From Costus lasius (taxonomy: Eukaryota; Streptophyta; Magnoliopsida; Zingiberales; Costaceae): DNA of 64,000 bases. The stretch covers positions 45,730,507 to 45,794,506 of the forward strand of contig CM050449.1 in the NCBI GenBank assembly GCA_027563935.2, in the 5' to 3' direction. Positions 12,517 through 26,209 of this stretch are shown here, piece by piece. The notes under the pieces are model-generated. The model was given only the letters and a program-made list of their open reading frames with translations. It had not been told where the DNA came from and made no database searches. The stretch's first letter is position 1; each line of letters starts with the position of its first letter. The position numbers were made by a program, and so were the translations under genes.

Positions 12517-14201
12517 TGAAAGTCCCCTTAACAAAGGGGGCGAAACCCTAGATAGGCGCATATGGAGGTTTTCATGCAGCAGAAGGGGTTTCTAGGATCT
12601 TTTTAATATTATATGATCAACTTATAAGTGATTGCAAATAAGAATCAAGGAATCGATTCTCACCAAAGCCATTGCTTGGATGGCGTCTAGGAAGAAGAGA
12701 CTCAAGCGCTTCTCCTCCAAATGGTGCACACACAAATGATGTCGCCTACTCCCTTAGTGCTCCTTGTGCTAGCAAGGTTCTAAGGAGTTCTTGTCGAGTG
12801 AAAGGGATGAGAAGATTTTTCCTTCTTGGCTGAATCCTCACGAAGCTTCAAGGTGTCGCCACACACGAAAACGTCAAGAGGAATCTCTCGGGAAAGGCGA
12901 GAATAGAACTCACTTCTATTCGAACGTGAAGCGTGTCTCATGTGGAGATCATGGTTTCCAAAAATAGAAACCCACATACGCTCAAACGTTCACGCCAAGT
13001 GAACTAGTCGTTACACCCTCTCCCCATGAACCATGCGCTCACTTGATGAGCTGGTTCATTTTGATTTGGTTCAAATACCAATCAAGCCAAGCCTTTAGTC
13101 CAGATCAAATTAAACCCTAAGGTTCCAGATCTAACCGGTCATCTCTTGATGCACCCTGATCTCACCGATCTAGCATCCATTCTCTCGATCGAAACTTACC
13201 GATCTCAAGCCCGAATCAATTAAACATGATCAGACCAGATCTCACTCACAATCAGAGATTAAATCCCTTTAAACTGAACCCTGACAATTCAGTCCACACG
13301 ATCTGACTTAAGTAAGCCATATCATCAAATTGTGCGACCCTAAGGGTTTCCTTTAAATGTCGGTAACGATAACTTACGTTATCACGATCAGTGAGGGGTA
13401 TCTAGCAACACATCACTGTCTCCCGATACAAAGGAAAGAGTCTTCCAAGACTACACCCAAACCACAGCACAAGTGTGAATCCATTTCACAAGGCAAACAT
13501 GATTCCTTTGCCACTGGATGTTCTTATTGGACAAGCGTGTCAAGCCTATAGCTCCAATAAGATGAACATGATTAGATCAGATGAACATAGTCACCTGGGT
13601 ATGGCCATACACTTTCTTAATCATCTCATCCAGGGGGCCCCTTTAGAACATCACACTCCTTAAACAAGGAGTTGGCAATCCTATATCTATCACTAGTGCC
13701 CTATCCTGACTCATGATCATTATCCAAGATAGTCTATAACCATTATGTTTCAAATGATATTGAACTACCTCAAAACAATGACAATCATCATTTAGAAACA
13801 CAAGTGATCTCAAGTCAGAGGACATGTGCCACTTGTTGCAATCAAGGATTATTCACATTGTGACAAGCAATTGAATATCCTAGTAGGGTCTGTCCAGTAC
13901 ATCCAATGTACCCATGAGTCTACATCTTATTCCATGCTCGAAGTATCCTATAAGATTAGAACACATATTAGTCTCAATCATATCAAGGCTGTCTCATATT
14001 CACCAAGATATCTCGACTAAGGACATATAGCATGTCAGCCTAGCTGAACAGCTTTGAGACATTATTCAGAAGCACACTTATTGCTGCAGACAATGTAACA
14101 AACTGAATAACAACCATTGCCTTTATAAACTTAAGAGTTTATACATGATACTGAAAGAATCCCAAGGCCTCAAACATTAGCCTTAAGGGCATACCCCAAC
14201 A
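12517..14201 (-). repeat. 5' LTR of copia element 2
   Basis: Complete 1,685 bp LTR on the minus strand, TGAAAGTCCCC at the left and CCCCAACA at the right. It carries the family's conserved inverted repeats and the C-run/G-run hairpin near the U5 end. Confidence 0.95.
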
Positions 14202-15647
14202 CAAAGACCTTCAAGTCTCCTGATCGAATGGAAGCGAAGAAGAGATGTCTTGCTTGGCCGAGACCTCCTTGTCGTCAACTCCTTCCACACACAAGAGTAC
14301 GAGAGCATCGAGAGGAAGAGGCGACAATTGGCATGAGAGGAGCGAACGTGAGGCGTTATTCTCTCAATCGTGGAGGCGTTACACTCTATTGGAATAATGC
14401 AACTTCCAAAAATAGCAACCCTCAACGTGTGATGCGTTCACTCCAAGTGAACCATCGCATTTTCCTCTCCCCTTGAACCATGCACTCACTTGATGAGCCG
14501 GTTCAATTTGGTTTGGTTCAAAGACCAATTAACCCAAGCATTTGGTCTAGATCACAATTAATCCCTAAGGCTCAAGATCTAACCGTTCATCTCCTGATAC
14601 TCTTGATCTCACCGATCTAGCATCCAATCTCTCGATCGAAGCTTACCGATCTCAAGCCCTAATCAATCAAACATGATCAGACCAGATCTCACTTACAATC
14701 AGAGATTAAATCCCTTTAAACTGAACCCAAACAATTCAGTCCACACGATCTGACATAAGTAAGCCATATCATCAAATTGTGCGACCCTAAGGGTTTCCTT
14801 TAAATGTCGGTAACGATAACTTACGTTATCACGATCAGTGAGGGGTATCTAGCAACACATCACTGTCTCCCGATATAAAGGAAATAGTCTTCCAAGACTA
14901 CACCCAAACCACAGCACAAGTGTGAATCCATTTCACTAGACATACATGTTTCCTTTGCCACTGGATGTTCTTATTGGACAAGCGTGTCAAGCCTGCAACT
15001 CTAATATGATGAGAATGATTAGATCAGATGAACATAGTCATCTGGGTATGGCCATACACTTTCTGAATCATCTCATCCAGGGGGGCCCTTTAGAACATCA
15101 CACTCCAAACAAGGAGACGGCAATCCTATATCTATCACTAGCGCCCTAACATGACTCATGTTCAATATCCAAGATAGTCTATAACCATTATGTTTCAAAT
15201 GATATCGAACTACCTCAAAACAATGCCAATCATCATTTAGAAACACAAGTGATCTCAAGTCAGAGGAAGTATGCCACTTGTTCGCATACAAGGATTATTC
15301 ACATTGTGACATGCAACTGAATATCCTAGTAGGGTCTGTCCAGTACATCCAATGTACCCATGAGTCTACATCTTATTCCATGCTCGAAGCATCCTATAAG
15401 ATTAGAACACATATTAGTCTCAATCATATCAAGGATGTCTCATGTTCACCAAGATATCTCGACTAAGGACTATACTGCATGTCAGCCAAGCTGAACAGCA
15501 TTGAGACATTATTCAGAAGTATACATATTGCAGTAGATGATGTAACAACCTGAATAATAACCATTGCCTTTATAAACATAGAGTTTATACATGATACTGA
15601 TTCAATCCCAAGGCCTCAAACATTAGCCTTAAGGGCATACCCCAACA
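14202..15647 (-). repeat. 3' LTR remnant of copia element 3
   Basis: 1,446 bp of a minus-strand LTR, lacking the U5-side 258 bp that lie beyond element 2. It begins CAAAGACCTTC, matching the 5' LTR at 21613, and ends CCCCAACA before the polypurine tract. Confidence 0.93.
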
Positions 15648-15667
15648 ATCTCCCACTTGCACTTAAT

Positions 15668-18600
15668 CTAATGGTTGAGAAATCTCAAACCCATATTATT
15701 ACAGTGCTTCTCATGCTTCTGCTGCGCCAGAGGCTTAGCAAGCGGGTCAGCCAAATTGTCATCTGTATGAACCTTGCAAACTTTGATCTCGCCACGATCA
15801 ATGATCTCCCGGATCAAGTGAAACCGTCTCTGTATGTGCTTGGACTTCTGGTGCGACCGTGGTTCCTTTGCTTGTGCTATTGCTCCAGTGTTATCACAGA
15901 AGATAACCAATGGTTCTGCACTCGAAGGAACAACACCAAGTTCCTGAACGAACTTACGAATCCACACTGCCTCCTTGGATGCTTCCGAGGCTGCAACATA
16001 CTCGGCTTCTGTTGTGGAATCAGCAACAATTAACTGTTTGAAACTTTTCCACACCACTGCTCCTCCATTCAAGCTAAAAACATAGCCTGATTGCGACTGG
16101 AAATCATCCTGGTCAGACTGGAACGAAGCGTCAGTATATCCTTCAATACTGAGTTCTTCCTGACCTCCATAAATCAAGAACATATCTTTGGTCCTCCGCA
16201 GATATTTCAAAATGTTCTTGACTGCAATCCAGTGTGCATACCTGGATTACTTTGGAATCGACTGGTTACGCTTAACCCGTAAGCAACGTCTGGGCGTGTA
16301 CACAACATCGCATACATAATGGACCCAATAGCCGAAGCATAAGGCGCATTGTCCATTTCATCTTTCTCAGTCTGTGTTTGTGGACACTGACTCTTTGAAA
16401 GATTCAGACCATGTCTGACTGGAAGATATCCTCTCTTAGAATTTTCTAAATGGAATCTCTCCAGGACTTTATCGATGTAAGTACTCTGGCACAGCCCGAG
16501 AAGCCTCGTAGATCTATCTCTGTAGATCTTCACACCTAATACATAGGCTGCTTCTCCTAGATCTTTCATCTGGAAACATTTTCCTAACCATGCCTTAACG
16601 GCATGCAGTTCAGGAATATCATTTCCAATGATCAAGATATCATCGACGTAGAGGACTAGGAAAGTAATTATGCTCCCACTAAACCTCTTATATACACACG
16701 TGTCATCTTCATTCTTGATGAAACCAAATTCACAGATTGATTCATCAAAACGAATATTCCAGCTTCTTGATGCTTGCTTAAGTCCATAAATGGACTTCTT
16801 TAATTTGCATATTTTATGACGATCTAATGGATTAGTGAAACCTTCAGGTTGTGTCATATACACATCCTCCTGCAAATTTCCATTAAGGAAAGCAGTCTTC
16901 ACATCCATCTGCCAGATCTCATAATCATAATATGCTGCTATCGCGAGAATAATCCGAATAGACTTAAACATTGCTACAGGAGAGAAAGTTTCATCATAAT
17001 CTATCCCTAGATTTGTTTGAAACCTTTCGCAACTAGCCTGCCTTTATAGGCAACCACGTTACCATCCATGTCAATCTTCCTTTTGAAGATCCATTTACAG
17101 CCTATAGGGATTATTCCCGGAGGCGGATCAACCAAATCCCAGACTTGGTTATCTGACATGGAGTCCATCTCGGCTCGCATAGCTTCAAGCCATCTCGCTG
17201 ATTCCGGTCCACTGACCGCATCCGCATAAGTGAGGGGTTCATCATCAATGATGTAGAGTCCGTCATAGCGCTCAGCCTGTCGACGGATCCTTCCCGATCT
17301 ACGCGGTTCCCGTGATATCTGAGCCTCAGGTTGTTCAGTAACCTGATCTACTGGCTCAGGCTCATCCAACTGTGCTTGACAACTTTGTCCTACTTCTGGA
17401 TTCTCATCCAGCTTTATTTCTCTCCCACTGGCTTGTTGCAGAAGAAATTCCTTCTCAAGAAAAATAGCCGTCCGAGCAACAAATACTTTGTTCTCTTTGG
17501 GATCGTAGAAATAATAACCCTTAGTTTCCTAAGGGTAACCGACAAAGATGCATTTCTCAGATCTGCTCTCTAGTTTCCCAGAGGCGAGCTTTTTGACATA
17601 AGCCTCGCAACCCCAGATCTTGATAAACGTCAAGCTTGGCTGTTTCCCATACCATAACTCATATGGAGTCTTAGAAACGGCCTTGGATGGCACTCGGTTT
17701 AGTACCTTTGCAGCTATTTCCAGTGCAAATCCCCAAAAGGAGTAAGGTAGAGTAGCCTGACTCATCATAGAACGAACCATATCAAGTAAAGTTCTATTTC
17801 TCCTCTCGGACACACCATTCCATTGCGGTGTTCCTGGGGGAGTGAGCTGCGAGATAATCCCACACTCCTTCAGATAGTCAGTAAACTCTCGACTCAAGTA
17901 TTCACCACCTCGATCCGATCGAAGTGCCTTGATATTTCGGCCTAGCTGATTCTGTACTTCATTCTTGAACTCTTTGAACTTGTCAAAAGATTCACTTTTA
18001 TGTCTCATTAGATAGACATAACCATACCTACTGAAATCATCAGTAAAGCTAATGAATTATGAATAGCCACCTCTGGCATGTTTACTAAATGGCCCACACA
18101 CATCACTGTGTATAAGGTCAAGTAAACCTGAAGCCCTTTGACCTTTCTTAGGAAAAGGAGACTTCGTCATTTTACCCATTAAACAAGCTTTGCATGTATC
18201 AATCTCCTCATAGGAGAATGATCCCAGCAGTCCATTATCATGCAACCGCTTAATGCGTTTCTTGTTAATATGGCCTAAACGACTATGCCATAGCAAGGTG
18301 CTGTCATCAGCAAACTTGGCTTTCTTAATATCAATATTTTGTATAGAACATTCCATGTCCAACATGAATAACCCATTGTTAATCGATCCAGTAGCATAAA
18401 CAATATTATCAAAAGAAAGATAACACTTTGAAATCTTGCATTCAAAGGAAAACCCTTTCCTGATAAGAGCAGGAATAGAGATAATATTTTTCGTAATGCT
18501 TGGTACAAAATAACAATTGTCCAGTTCCAATACAACCCCAGATGGTAATGAGATGTAATAAATTCCTACAGCAACAGCAGCAACCCGTGCCCCGTTTCCA

Positions 18601-19553
18601 ACTCGTAGGTCCACCTCATGCTGTCCCACCTGTCTTCTTCTCTTGAGTTCCTGTACATTTGAACAAATGTGAACTCCACATGCAGTGTCCAACACCCATG
18701 ATATAGAAGAAGAAGATATCATGACTTCAGTCACAAAAATACCTGAGCCAGAAGCGAAAGGATTGCTTCCCTTCTTGTCTCCTTGGAGCGCTTTACAGTC
18801 CTTTTTCCAGTGACCGAGCTGGCCACAATGGAAACATCTGTATTCCTTCGACCGCTTAACCTTTTGTTTCAGAGCCTTGCTGTAGCTCTTAACAGGGGCT
18901 TTGCCCTTCTTCCCCTTCTTCTTATTCCTTGAAGGAACTAGTAAGACAGAGGATGAAGGCTTTCCCTTTAGAGTCAACTCTGTAGTCAAGAGCATATTTA
19001 GCAACTCTGCCGGGGTACAGTCGATCTTGTTCATATTCAAATTAATGATGAACGGATCGAAAGATGGCGGAAGAGACTGCAGGATAATGTCTACAGCAAG
19101 CTCCTGATTGATGGTATGTCCCAGTTTCTCTAGAGCCTCCTTGTACCCAATCATTTTGAGTACGTGAGCTCCCATTGGACTCCCTTCAGCCAGTTTGCTC
19201 TGAAAGAAAAGCTTAGTCAAATTGTAGCGTTCAGTCCTAGCCTGTGCAGCATACAACATCTTGAGGTTTGCTATAATTTCTATAGCAGATAGATCCTCAT
19301 GCTGACGCTGCAGCTCTGGCGTCATAGACGCAAGCATCAGGCAAGCGACATCAATGCTATCATTGACATGCTTTTCATAAGCATCGCGAACCGCCCTTGT
19401 GGCGTTCGCAGTGGGTTGAGGCGGTATAGCCGTCTCGAGGACATACAGCTTCCTCTCTGCCTTAAGAACAATCTTAAGGTGTCCGTACCAGTCTGAGAAG
19501 TTTGGTCCAGCAAACTTCTCCCTTTCCAGTAGGGATCGCACATTGAAATTCGT
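15668..19553 (-). pseudogene. gag-pol: Copia gag-pol, element 3, multiply broken
   Basis: All domains of the polyprotein are still recognisable (knuckle, DTA protease motif, HHCC and DDE integrase, YVDD reverse transcriptase, RNase H). The lesions are: the start codon at 19551-19553 is ACG where relatives have ATG; TAA for Tyr at 18057-18059; TAG for Lys at 17529-17531; a lost G between 17007 and 17008 that creates an immediate TAG; and a lost C near 16237 (GTGCATACC versus GCGCCATACC). A small in-frame insertion (NP) lies just after the knuckle region. No product is expected. It is the most decayed copy of the family here, in line with its outer position in the nest. Confidence 0.94.
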
Positions 19554-21354
19554 GGTGTTCGTTGCTGCAGTAATCTACAACAATGCAAGAACAGCAAGGT
19601 CAGTATCAATGTGAGAATCAATTCAGGACTTAAGAATGATTCTTTTCTCACTATTTTATCTGGCTGAAAAATCCAGCAAAACAGCCCGAAAGAGTAAAAC
19701 TCTTTTAGTTAGATGGGATCCAGATTTCATACTTGGTCTCCGCGTCCCGCACAGAGAGTACAAGCACTAATCTCTGGTAGGCAATCCCTGCCAATCACCA
19801 ACCCGTGCGATTCCCCTTCATCTGGGCAATCCAGCAGACTGTGCCAACTGAGTTGGTACAACACAGTCTCTGATCCCACAGATGGCTGCCTCCATATAGC
19901 TACCATATGCGCCACATATGTAGCCTACATGGTCAAGCTGACTCGACCTACTCCCTGGACCACCACGTGCTATGCTGAGCAACGAGAAGCGATAAATCCC
20001 TTCCCTATAACACGCAGGTGTAATCGCACACCGTCTGAAGATAGATGGCCGTGCCCACTGAGTGGGTACAACACGGCCCCAACGATAGTCAGAACAGTGA
20101 GGTTTCGCGTCAGAAGGCTTACTAGCTTGATATTTTAGCGTTGGATTTTAACGGCCTTTTTTTATCTTCTCAACTATCATGCAAATCTTATGGTGATAGC
20201 AGAAGATTAAATCATGCAATTCTAATTATACAAACAATAAATAGAAAGCATGCTGATCTTATGTGGTAAAAGCCCATAAGCCTAGGTAAGACCTTAATTT
20301 AACTTAAGTCTTCACTTGAGCTCTTCATGGGTCTTTTGCATCTCATCTGGCCCCAAACCAGGGCCCAAGCGCCCACTGCAGCTCAGGTGCGCCCACCAGG
20401 TAAATGCGCCTATCCCAGAGTCGAACCCTGGACCTCCCACCTGGTCAAGCATCAAGCTGCATGCGCCTCTGCCAAGTGTGCTCTGTGCTCTTGTCTGATT
20501 AAAATACAATTTAATCTATCTAGACAAGATTGACACGCAGGTCAATTACACAATACATTATTTAAAATGTGATGCACAGATCACAATTATAATAATTTAC
20601 ATTTTAATCCAGGCACGCAGGCCCCAGCACAGCACACATTAAAAAGGGCAGCCCACATAAGATTAAATAGACAATCATCATGGTATACAATCAACATGTG
20701 ATCCAACAATAAGAAAATAAAGTTTTCGAAAACCCATTGGCATCATTTTTATTTTCCTTATGTGCCCTACTACCTTACAACGGTCCATTAATAGGGATCC
20801 ACTCATCAGACCTAGTCAGACCCACTGCCCTTGCATGCACCAAGTCCTAACTGACTTGAGTTGACCCAGTGGCCAACAATGCATTCTTTGGGCTGAACGA
20901 TCCTCAAGAGTTCTGGCAAGGGGTGTGACCCCGGGCCTAACTCAAGAGCGTTCACTGGTTGTCTCAACCAGACATCGCTACACGCCTGTTTGCAGTCGAC
21001 CTATAGCCACCTCGTGCTTGCGCACAGGTGCCATCTGGTCGACCCATCTAGGCTGTCAGATGATCTGATCAGACCGGTTGGATCTAGACTAGACAATGAC
21101 TTCAACCCTAATAACCCGTCTAAGGTTTTACAGTAGGCGCCTATAGATCTAAGTGAGGCGCGCAAGTTAACAAGTTTTTGAAGAAAAACTACAACATGCG
21201 CCAACTAGAAAACATGTTCATCAAGTTTTCGCATGAACAACTTAACATGTAATTTTCGCATCTAGTTCAGATCTAAGCATACAAGCGCAAACATGGATCA
21301 CAAGAGCCTCAAGCAATCATAAAAACATGCTAATAACCTCGCTCTGATACCAAT
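19554..21354 (-). other. Leader of copia element 3
   Basis: Non-coding leader homologous to the others. Relative to element 2 it lacks roughly 20 bp around 19750, where CCCGC joins directly to ACAGAGAG. The Pol III-like boxes persist around 20420-20480. No conserved protein seen. Confidence 0.85.
21341..21352 (-). other. Primer-binding site, element 3
   Basis: GCTCTGATACCA, reverse of TGGTATCAGAGC, two bases from the 5' LTR boundary. Confidence 0.92.
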
Positions 21355-23058
21355 TGAAAGTCCCCTAAAGGAGGGGGGGCAAAACCCTAAAGTGGCCATG
21401 TAGAATTTTGGGCAGCGGAAATTAGGGTTTCTAGGTGATCGGTTGCATGCATGTCATATGATCAACCTTCAAAAACTTGTATACATTGATAAGAGTCATA
21501 CCATCGCCATTGCTTGGATGGTGCCTTGGAAGAAGAGAGCGAAAGGGATCTCCTCCAGAAGATGCGCACACAAGAAGAAGATCGCCTACTCCTTGTTGAT
21601 CCTTGTGCTAGCAAAGACCTTCAAGTCTCCTGATCGAATGGAAGGGAAGAAGAGATGTCTTGCTTGGCTGAGACCTCCTTGTCGTCAACTCCTTCAACAC
21701 ACAAGAGTGCGAGAGCATCGAGAGGAAGAGGCGACAATTGGCGTGAGAGGAGCGAACGTGAGGCGTTATTCTCTCAATCGTGGAGGCGTTACACTCTATT
21801 GGAATAATGCAACTTCCAAAAATAGCAACCCTCAACGTGTGATGCGTTCACTCCAAGTGAACCATCGCATTTTCCTCTCCCCTTGAACCATGCGCTCACT
21901 TGATGAGCCGGTTCAATTTGGTTTGGTTCAAAGACCAATTAACCCAAGCATTTGGTCTAGATCACAATTAAACCCTAAGGCTCCAGATCTAACCATTCAT
22001 CTCCTGATGCTCTTGATCTCACTGATCTAGCATCCAATCTCTCGATCGAAGCTTACCGATCTCAAGCCCTAATCAATCAAACATGATCAGACCAGATCTC
22101 ACTTACAATCAGAGATTAAATCCCTTTAAACTGAACCCAAACAATTCAGTCCACACGATCTGACATAAGTAAGCCATATCATCAAATTGTGCGACCCTAA
22201 GGGTTTCCTTTAAATGTCGGTAACGATAACTTACGTTATCACGATCAGTGAGGGGTATCTAGCAACACATCACTGTCTCCCGATATAAAGGAAAGAGTCT
22301 TCCAAGACTACACCCAAACCACAGCACAAGTGTGAATCCATTTCACTAGACATACATGTTTCCTTTGCCACTGGATGTTCTTATTGGACAAGCGTGTCAA
22401 GCCTGCAACTCCAATATGATGAGAATGATTAGATCAGATGAACATAGTCATCTGGGTATGGCCATACACTTTCTGAATCATCTCATCCAGGGGGGCCCCT
22501 TTAGAACATCACACTCCAAACAAGGAGACGGCAATCCTATATCTATCACTAGCACCCTAACATGACTCATGTTCATTATCCAAGATAGTCTATAACCATT
22601 ATGTTTCAAATGATATCGAACTACCTCAAAACAATGCCAATCATCATTTAGAAACACAAGTGATCTCAAGTCAGAGGAAGTATGCCACTTGTTCACATAC
22701 AAGGATTATTCACATTGTGACATGCAACTGAATATCCTAGTAGGGTCTGTCCAGTACATCCAATGTACCCATGAGTCTACATCTTATTCCATGCTCGAAG
22801 CATCCTATAAGATTAGAACACATATTAGTCTCAATCATATCAAGGCTGTCTCATGTTCACCAAGATATCTCGACTAAGGACTATACTGCATGTCAGCCAA
22901 GCTGAACAGCATTGAGACATTATTCAGAAGTATACATATTGCAGCAGATGATGTAACAACCTGAATAACAACCATTGCCTTTATAAACATAGAGTTTATA
23001 CATGATACTGATACAATCCCAAGGCCTCAAACATTAGCCTTAAGGGCATACCCGAACA
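21355..23058 (-). repeat. 5' LTR of copia element 3
   Basis: 1,704 bp LTR, TGAAAGTCCCC to CCCGAACA; the terminus carries one substitution against CCCCAACA. To its right the sequence changes at once to the HG LTR, matching 43818 onward, so 23058/23059 is an insertion boundary. The expected right target duplication is AGAAC (23059-23063). Confidence 0.94.
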
Positions 23059-24464
23059 AGAACTCGTCCGATTTTACGGCACCATTGAGAAAAATTTTAT
23101 GGGCCGTAATTTTGACTTTCGGTGAACATATTGAAAATACAGCATTACTGTAATATATTTTATGGTACCGTAATTACACTAAAAAACGTGATTTTTACGG
23201 GTCTGATTCTTGCGCGGGCAATAACTTTTGATCCAGAGCTCCAAATTGAGATCTGAAAGTTGCTGCGGACTCATCTTTAAGAGTAGAAGACAAAAGCACT
23301 AAAATAAGGAATTTTTATTACGTACCCAGAGATCAATTGGCAGAGAAGCGGTTTGGGTCTGTTCTCGCGCCGAGAGGCGTAGAGACTATCTCCGGCCATG
23401 ATTTTTACACAGAAGCTTTGCCAGAATGGGAGGAAGATACCAAAGAAGTTTCAAAGTTTTTGGAGTCTGATCGGAGGAGGAACCAACAAAACAGCAGTGA
23501 CAGCGATGTTCATCGAAGCAAATTACGGCTGTAAATTCCTTTACAGCCGTGGTGTAAAGTTGTTTCTCCTTTCTTTTCATTTTCTGATCACTCTGAGACT
23601 ATGATTCAATGTATTTCTTCCTCCATTCAAGCTTAGACATATTTGGGACATGGGGTGTAATCCCCTTGATTTTGTATGTCTAGATAATCTTTTTCTTTTG
23701 TCATGATAATCTTCGTTGTGATAATTCTACTTTTGTGATGAATTGTCTTTAATTCTCCATATATCTTTGTTATTATCCATGTTTTAGAGTTTTCGCAATG
23801 AGACCGAAAGGTGATTTGCTTGAGAACTTGGAACCCTAGAATTGCATGTTAGGATCCCTTCCTTATGTTAGATATAATTTGATTTGTTTTAGTAGATTAA
23901 TTGTCATGCTTAAGAATATTGATATAGGATAGAGTTATTGTGTCAAACGTGGAGATGTTGCACGAAAGTGAGGATCGAAACGTTGGAGAACCATAAGTAG
24001 AACTTGTGTTCAGTCTCGGATGCACGAAAGTGATCATTGAGATTCCGCTTGAGACAATCAACTTAGAATTTGGATGAACGAAAGTGATCTTTGAATTCTC
24101 TGATTGATGATTTACTTATCATTAGCTTGGGATGAATCTTGCATGAAAGTGAGGATTTATCTCTGCATGGTTATCTGCACGAAAGTGAGATGATCCCGTT
24201 ATGAAGTAAATTAAGTCTTTATCATGATAGGATTCGATTGACGACCTTTTATATATATCTAGTCATTGAAATCAAGGTTGATGAAACCCTAGTCCCATGT
24301 TTAGCTCTCTGTTTATCTTTACACTTTTTCTATCAATCACTTGCATCATATTCGGTTTACTTAGCTAGTAAGAATACAATTATTTGGTACTTAACATGTA
24401 GGTCCCTGTGGATTCGATACTTTCTTTATTACTTCGAGTATTCGTGCACTTGCAGATCACAACA
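23059..24464 (+). repeat. 5' LTR of HG (left-truncated by element 3)
   Basis: Aligns with 43818-44723 over its first 0.9 kb and continues to about 24464, ending ...CACAACA just before a primer-site-like motif. It contains a perfect 11 bp stem, 4 nt loop hairpin (23525-23550), palindromic ACGG/CCGT motifs, and five copies of GCACGAAAGTGA-like 12-mers (23960-24188). Short open frames inside are not supported as genes. Confidence 0.78.
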
Positions 24465-24469
24465 AGTTT

Positions 24470-24489
24470 TTTGCGCCATTGCCGAGGAC
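24470..24489 (+). other. Degenerate tRNA-Asp-type primer-binding site of HG
   Basis: TTGCGCCATTGCCGAGGAC resembles the TGGCGCCGTTGCCGGGGA site used by many plant Athila-like gypsy elements, with several mismatches. It lies a few bases after the probable LTR end. Confidence 0.6.
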
Positions 24490-24731
24490 CTTAATTTTGT
24501 TAATATCAAAATAGTTGTTAATATTACTGATTAAGTTTTATTTGCTTTAGATTTAACTTTGTTTTTTATTTTTGCAGGTTTTGGATTTTCACAGTTGTGA
24601 CAGAACTGCGATTTATAAAATTTGTGAATTTGCTTTTGTTTTATATTTTCTATTTTTTTATATATTCCAAAAAAAAAGCTTTATTTGATTGGTGTTGGAT
24701 TATCTTTATGTTCTTGATAGATTTGGTAAAT

Positions 24732-25993
24732 ATGTCTTTTCATCACAATTCATGGGCATCAGACAGAGGCATGGTACACATGCCAGAAGGTGAGCATAAA
24801 GATTATTCACAGCTTACTCTTGCAGAAATAGCGAAATTACACTCTTATTTTATTACATGTAATATTTGTATGTCTTCTGATCATTATACTTCTGATTGCA
24901 AATTTTTAATACCTCAAAATTCTAATTCACCATGTTTTCAAGATGATCATTATGATTCTAGTTGGAAAAAAATCAAACTTCTTTTTATGATGATTGCTCT
25001 GATCATGTTTCTATATCATGCTTTGAGGATACTAAAAAATCTAGCTTAGAGACTATGTTAGAAAGATTTATGGCTGATCAAGAAAAATTCATGTCAAATC
25101 AAAACCAACTCATGACAAATAGAAGTAAAAAATTTGAAGATCTTAAGAGGATGACTAGTCAACTTGCTTCTCGGGTAGAATCTTTGACTACTAATACTGA
25201 ATTGCTTGAAACTTAGATTGCACAACAAACATGTTTATTTGAGTTTGAAACTGAAGAACTTGATTTAGAAAAATCCCCCTATGATTATGATTTTTTTTAG
25301 ATTGAGCCTTATGTGAATATTCATGAATCTCACTCTAATTTTGATTGTTGTGAAATTGATTCATCTACTAATTTATTTGTGGAAAAGGTTGAGAAAATTG
25401 AAATTGAAAAACCTTCTTTTGATGATAATTCCGATTTCGATGAAAACTTATTTATGGTTAATTCTGATGAGCATGATGAAGGTTTGAAAATTATAGACAT
25501 TGATGAACCCCACTGTGATTTTGGTGATATTTTTGAAATTAATGATAAATCTCTTGTGGTTAACTCTCATTCTAATAATTCTTTTTCATATGATTCTGAT
25601 TTTGACTCTTCTGATGATGAATTATTTGTGGGGAGGCATGAGGAAATTGATTTTGTAGAGTCTCATCTTGATTTTGTTGATGATTTTGATATTGATAAAC
25701 TATTTGATTGTGAGCATGAGGAACTTGAAGATGATTTCAAAATTACAAATATTGATGAATCTCACCTTGATGTTTTGCCCATATCTATTGTTCACTCTTC
25801 TAATCTATTTGAAAAATCATGTTTTATTGAGGAATCTAATGAAAGACATAAAAATTATTATGATGATCCAAAACTTGAATCTTTTGAACTAGGTCATAAT
25901 CTTATTGCAATTGAAAATGTTAATTTGAAGAAAGGACTAATGATTTTGCTTTTTGATAAACATAGGAAGATAATAAAAGATTTCTTTGAGTGA
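24732..25993 (+). pseudogene. HG Gag-like zinc-knuckle and acidic protein, broken
   Basis: Degenerate reading frame. The first part (from ATG at 24732) contains one CX2CX4HX4C knuckle encoded at 24858-24899, so it is probably a Gag relic. The frame shifts at a run of seven A (24966-24972) and continues as a helical Gln/Lys/Glu-rich stretch, then a long Asp/Glu/Ser-rich tail with repeated short motifs such as DESH and FDCEHEELE. Two in-frame stops follow the shift: TAG at 25214-25216 and 25298-25300. The inverted relative at 44726-45277 has Gln and Glu at these places, so both are damage. No enzyme domain is seen. The function of the acidic tail is unknown. Confidence 0.7.
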
Positions 25994-26209
25994 ATTTGAG
26001 AATTTTGATTTTAATTTATGCAAATTTAAGAAAGCCACAGTGATTGTGATTGAATTTTGGATATTTGGATTAGTGGCTAAAATTTTTGGACAAAGGAAAT
26101 GCAGAAAATTGTTTGCTCTTTACTTTGGAACTGATTCACCTACTTCACCATGAGATTTGATTTTTGGTCAAGCTAAGGACCTAAAAATTAGCACTTCTTG
26201 GGTGGCAAC
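25994..26209 (+). other. HG interior after the acidic frame
   Basis: Non-coding. It ends in GCACTTCTTGGGTGGCAAC, a string like the one that follows the coding region of many plant gypsy-type elements. It continues as CCAAGCAC at 39057 after element 5. Confidence 0.7.
26205..26209. repeat. Target duplication GCAAC, left of element 5
   Basis: GCAAC directly left of the element 5 LTR end. The same five bases occur at 39052-39056 directly right of the element. Confidence 0.85.

Larger units (their letters stand above)
6365..14201 (-). mobile_element. Copia element 2, 3' LTR split by element 1
   Basis: Minus-strand copy with 3' LTR remnant (6365-6798), polypurine tract (6799-6809, reversed), gag-pol (6819-10702), leader with primer site, and full 5' LTR (12517-14201). 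The rest of its 3' LTR lies left of element 1, outside the window. It is itself inserted in the 3' LTR of element 3: sequence right of 14201 is LTR interior matching 21613 onward. The two LTRs differ at 3 of 434 comparable positions by hand count. Confidence 0.93.
14202..23058 (-). mobile_element. Copia element 3, 3' LTR split by element 2
   Basis: Minus-strand copy: 3' LTR remnant 14202-15647, polypurine tract 15648-15658, decayed gag-pol 15668-19553, leader, primer site 21341-21352, 5' LTR 21355-23058. It sits in the 5' LTR of the gypsy-like element HG. About 21-22 differences over 1,446 bp between its LTRs (hand count, about 1.5%) and five coding lesions make it older than the element 2 it hosts. 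Confidence 0.92.

Noticed and set aside
24238..24534. 98-codon frame in the HG 5' LTR
   Set aside because: Lies in LTR sequence ending at the primer site, with no domain and low-complexity hydrophobic content.
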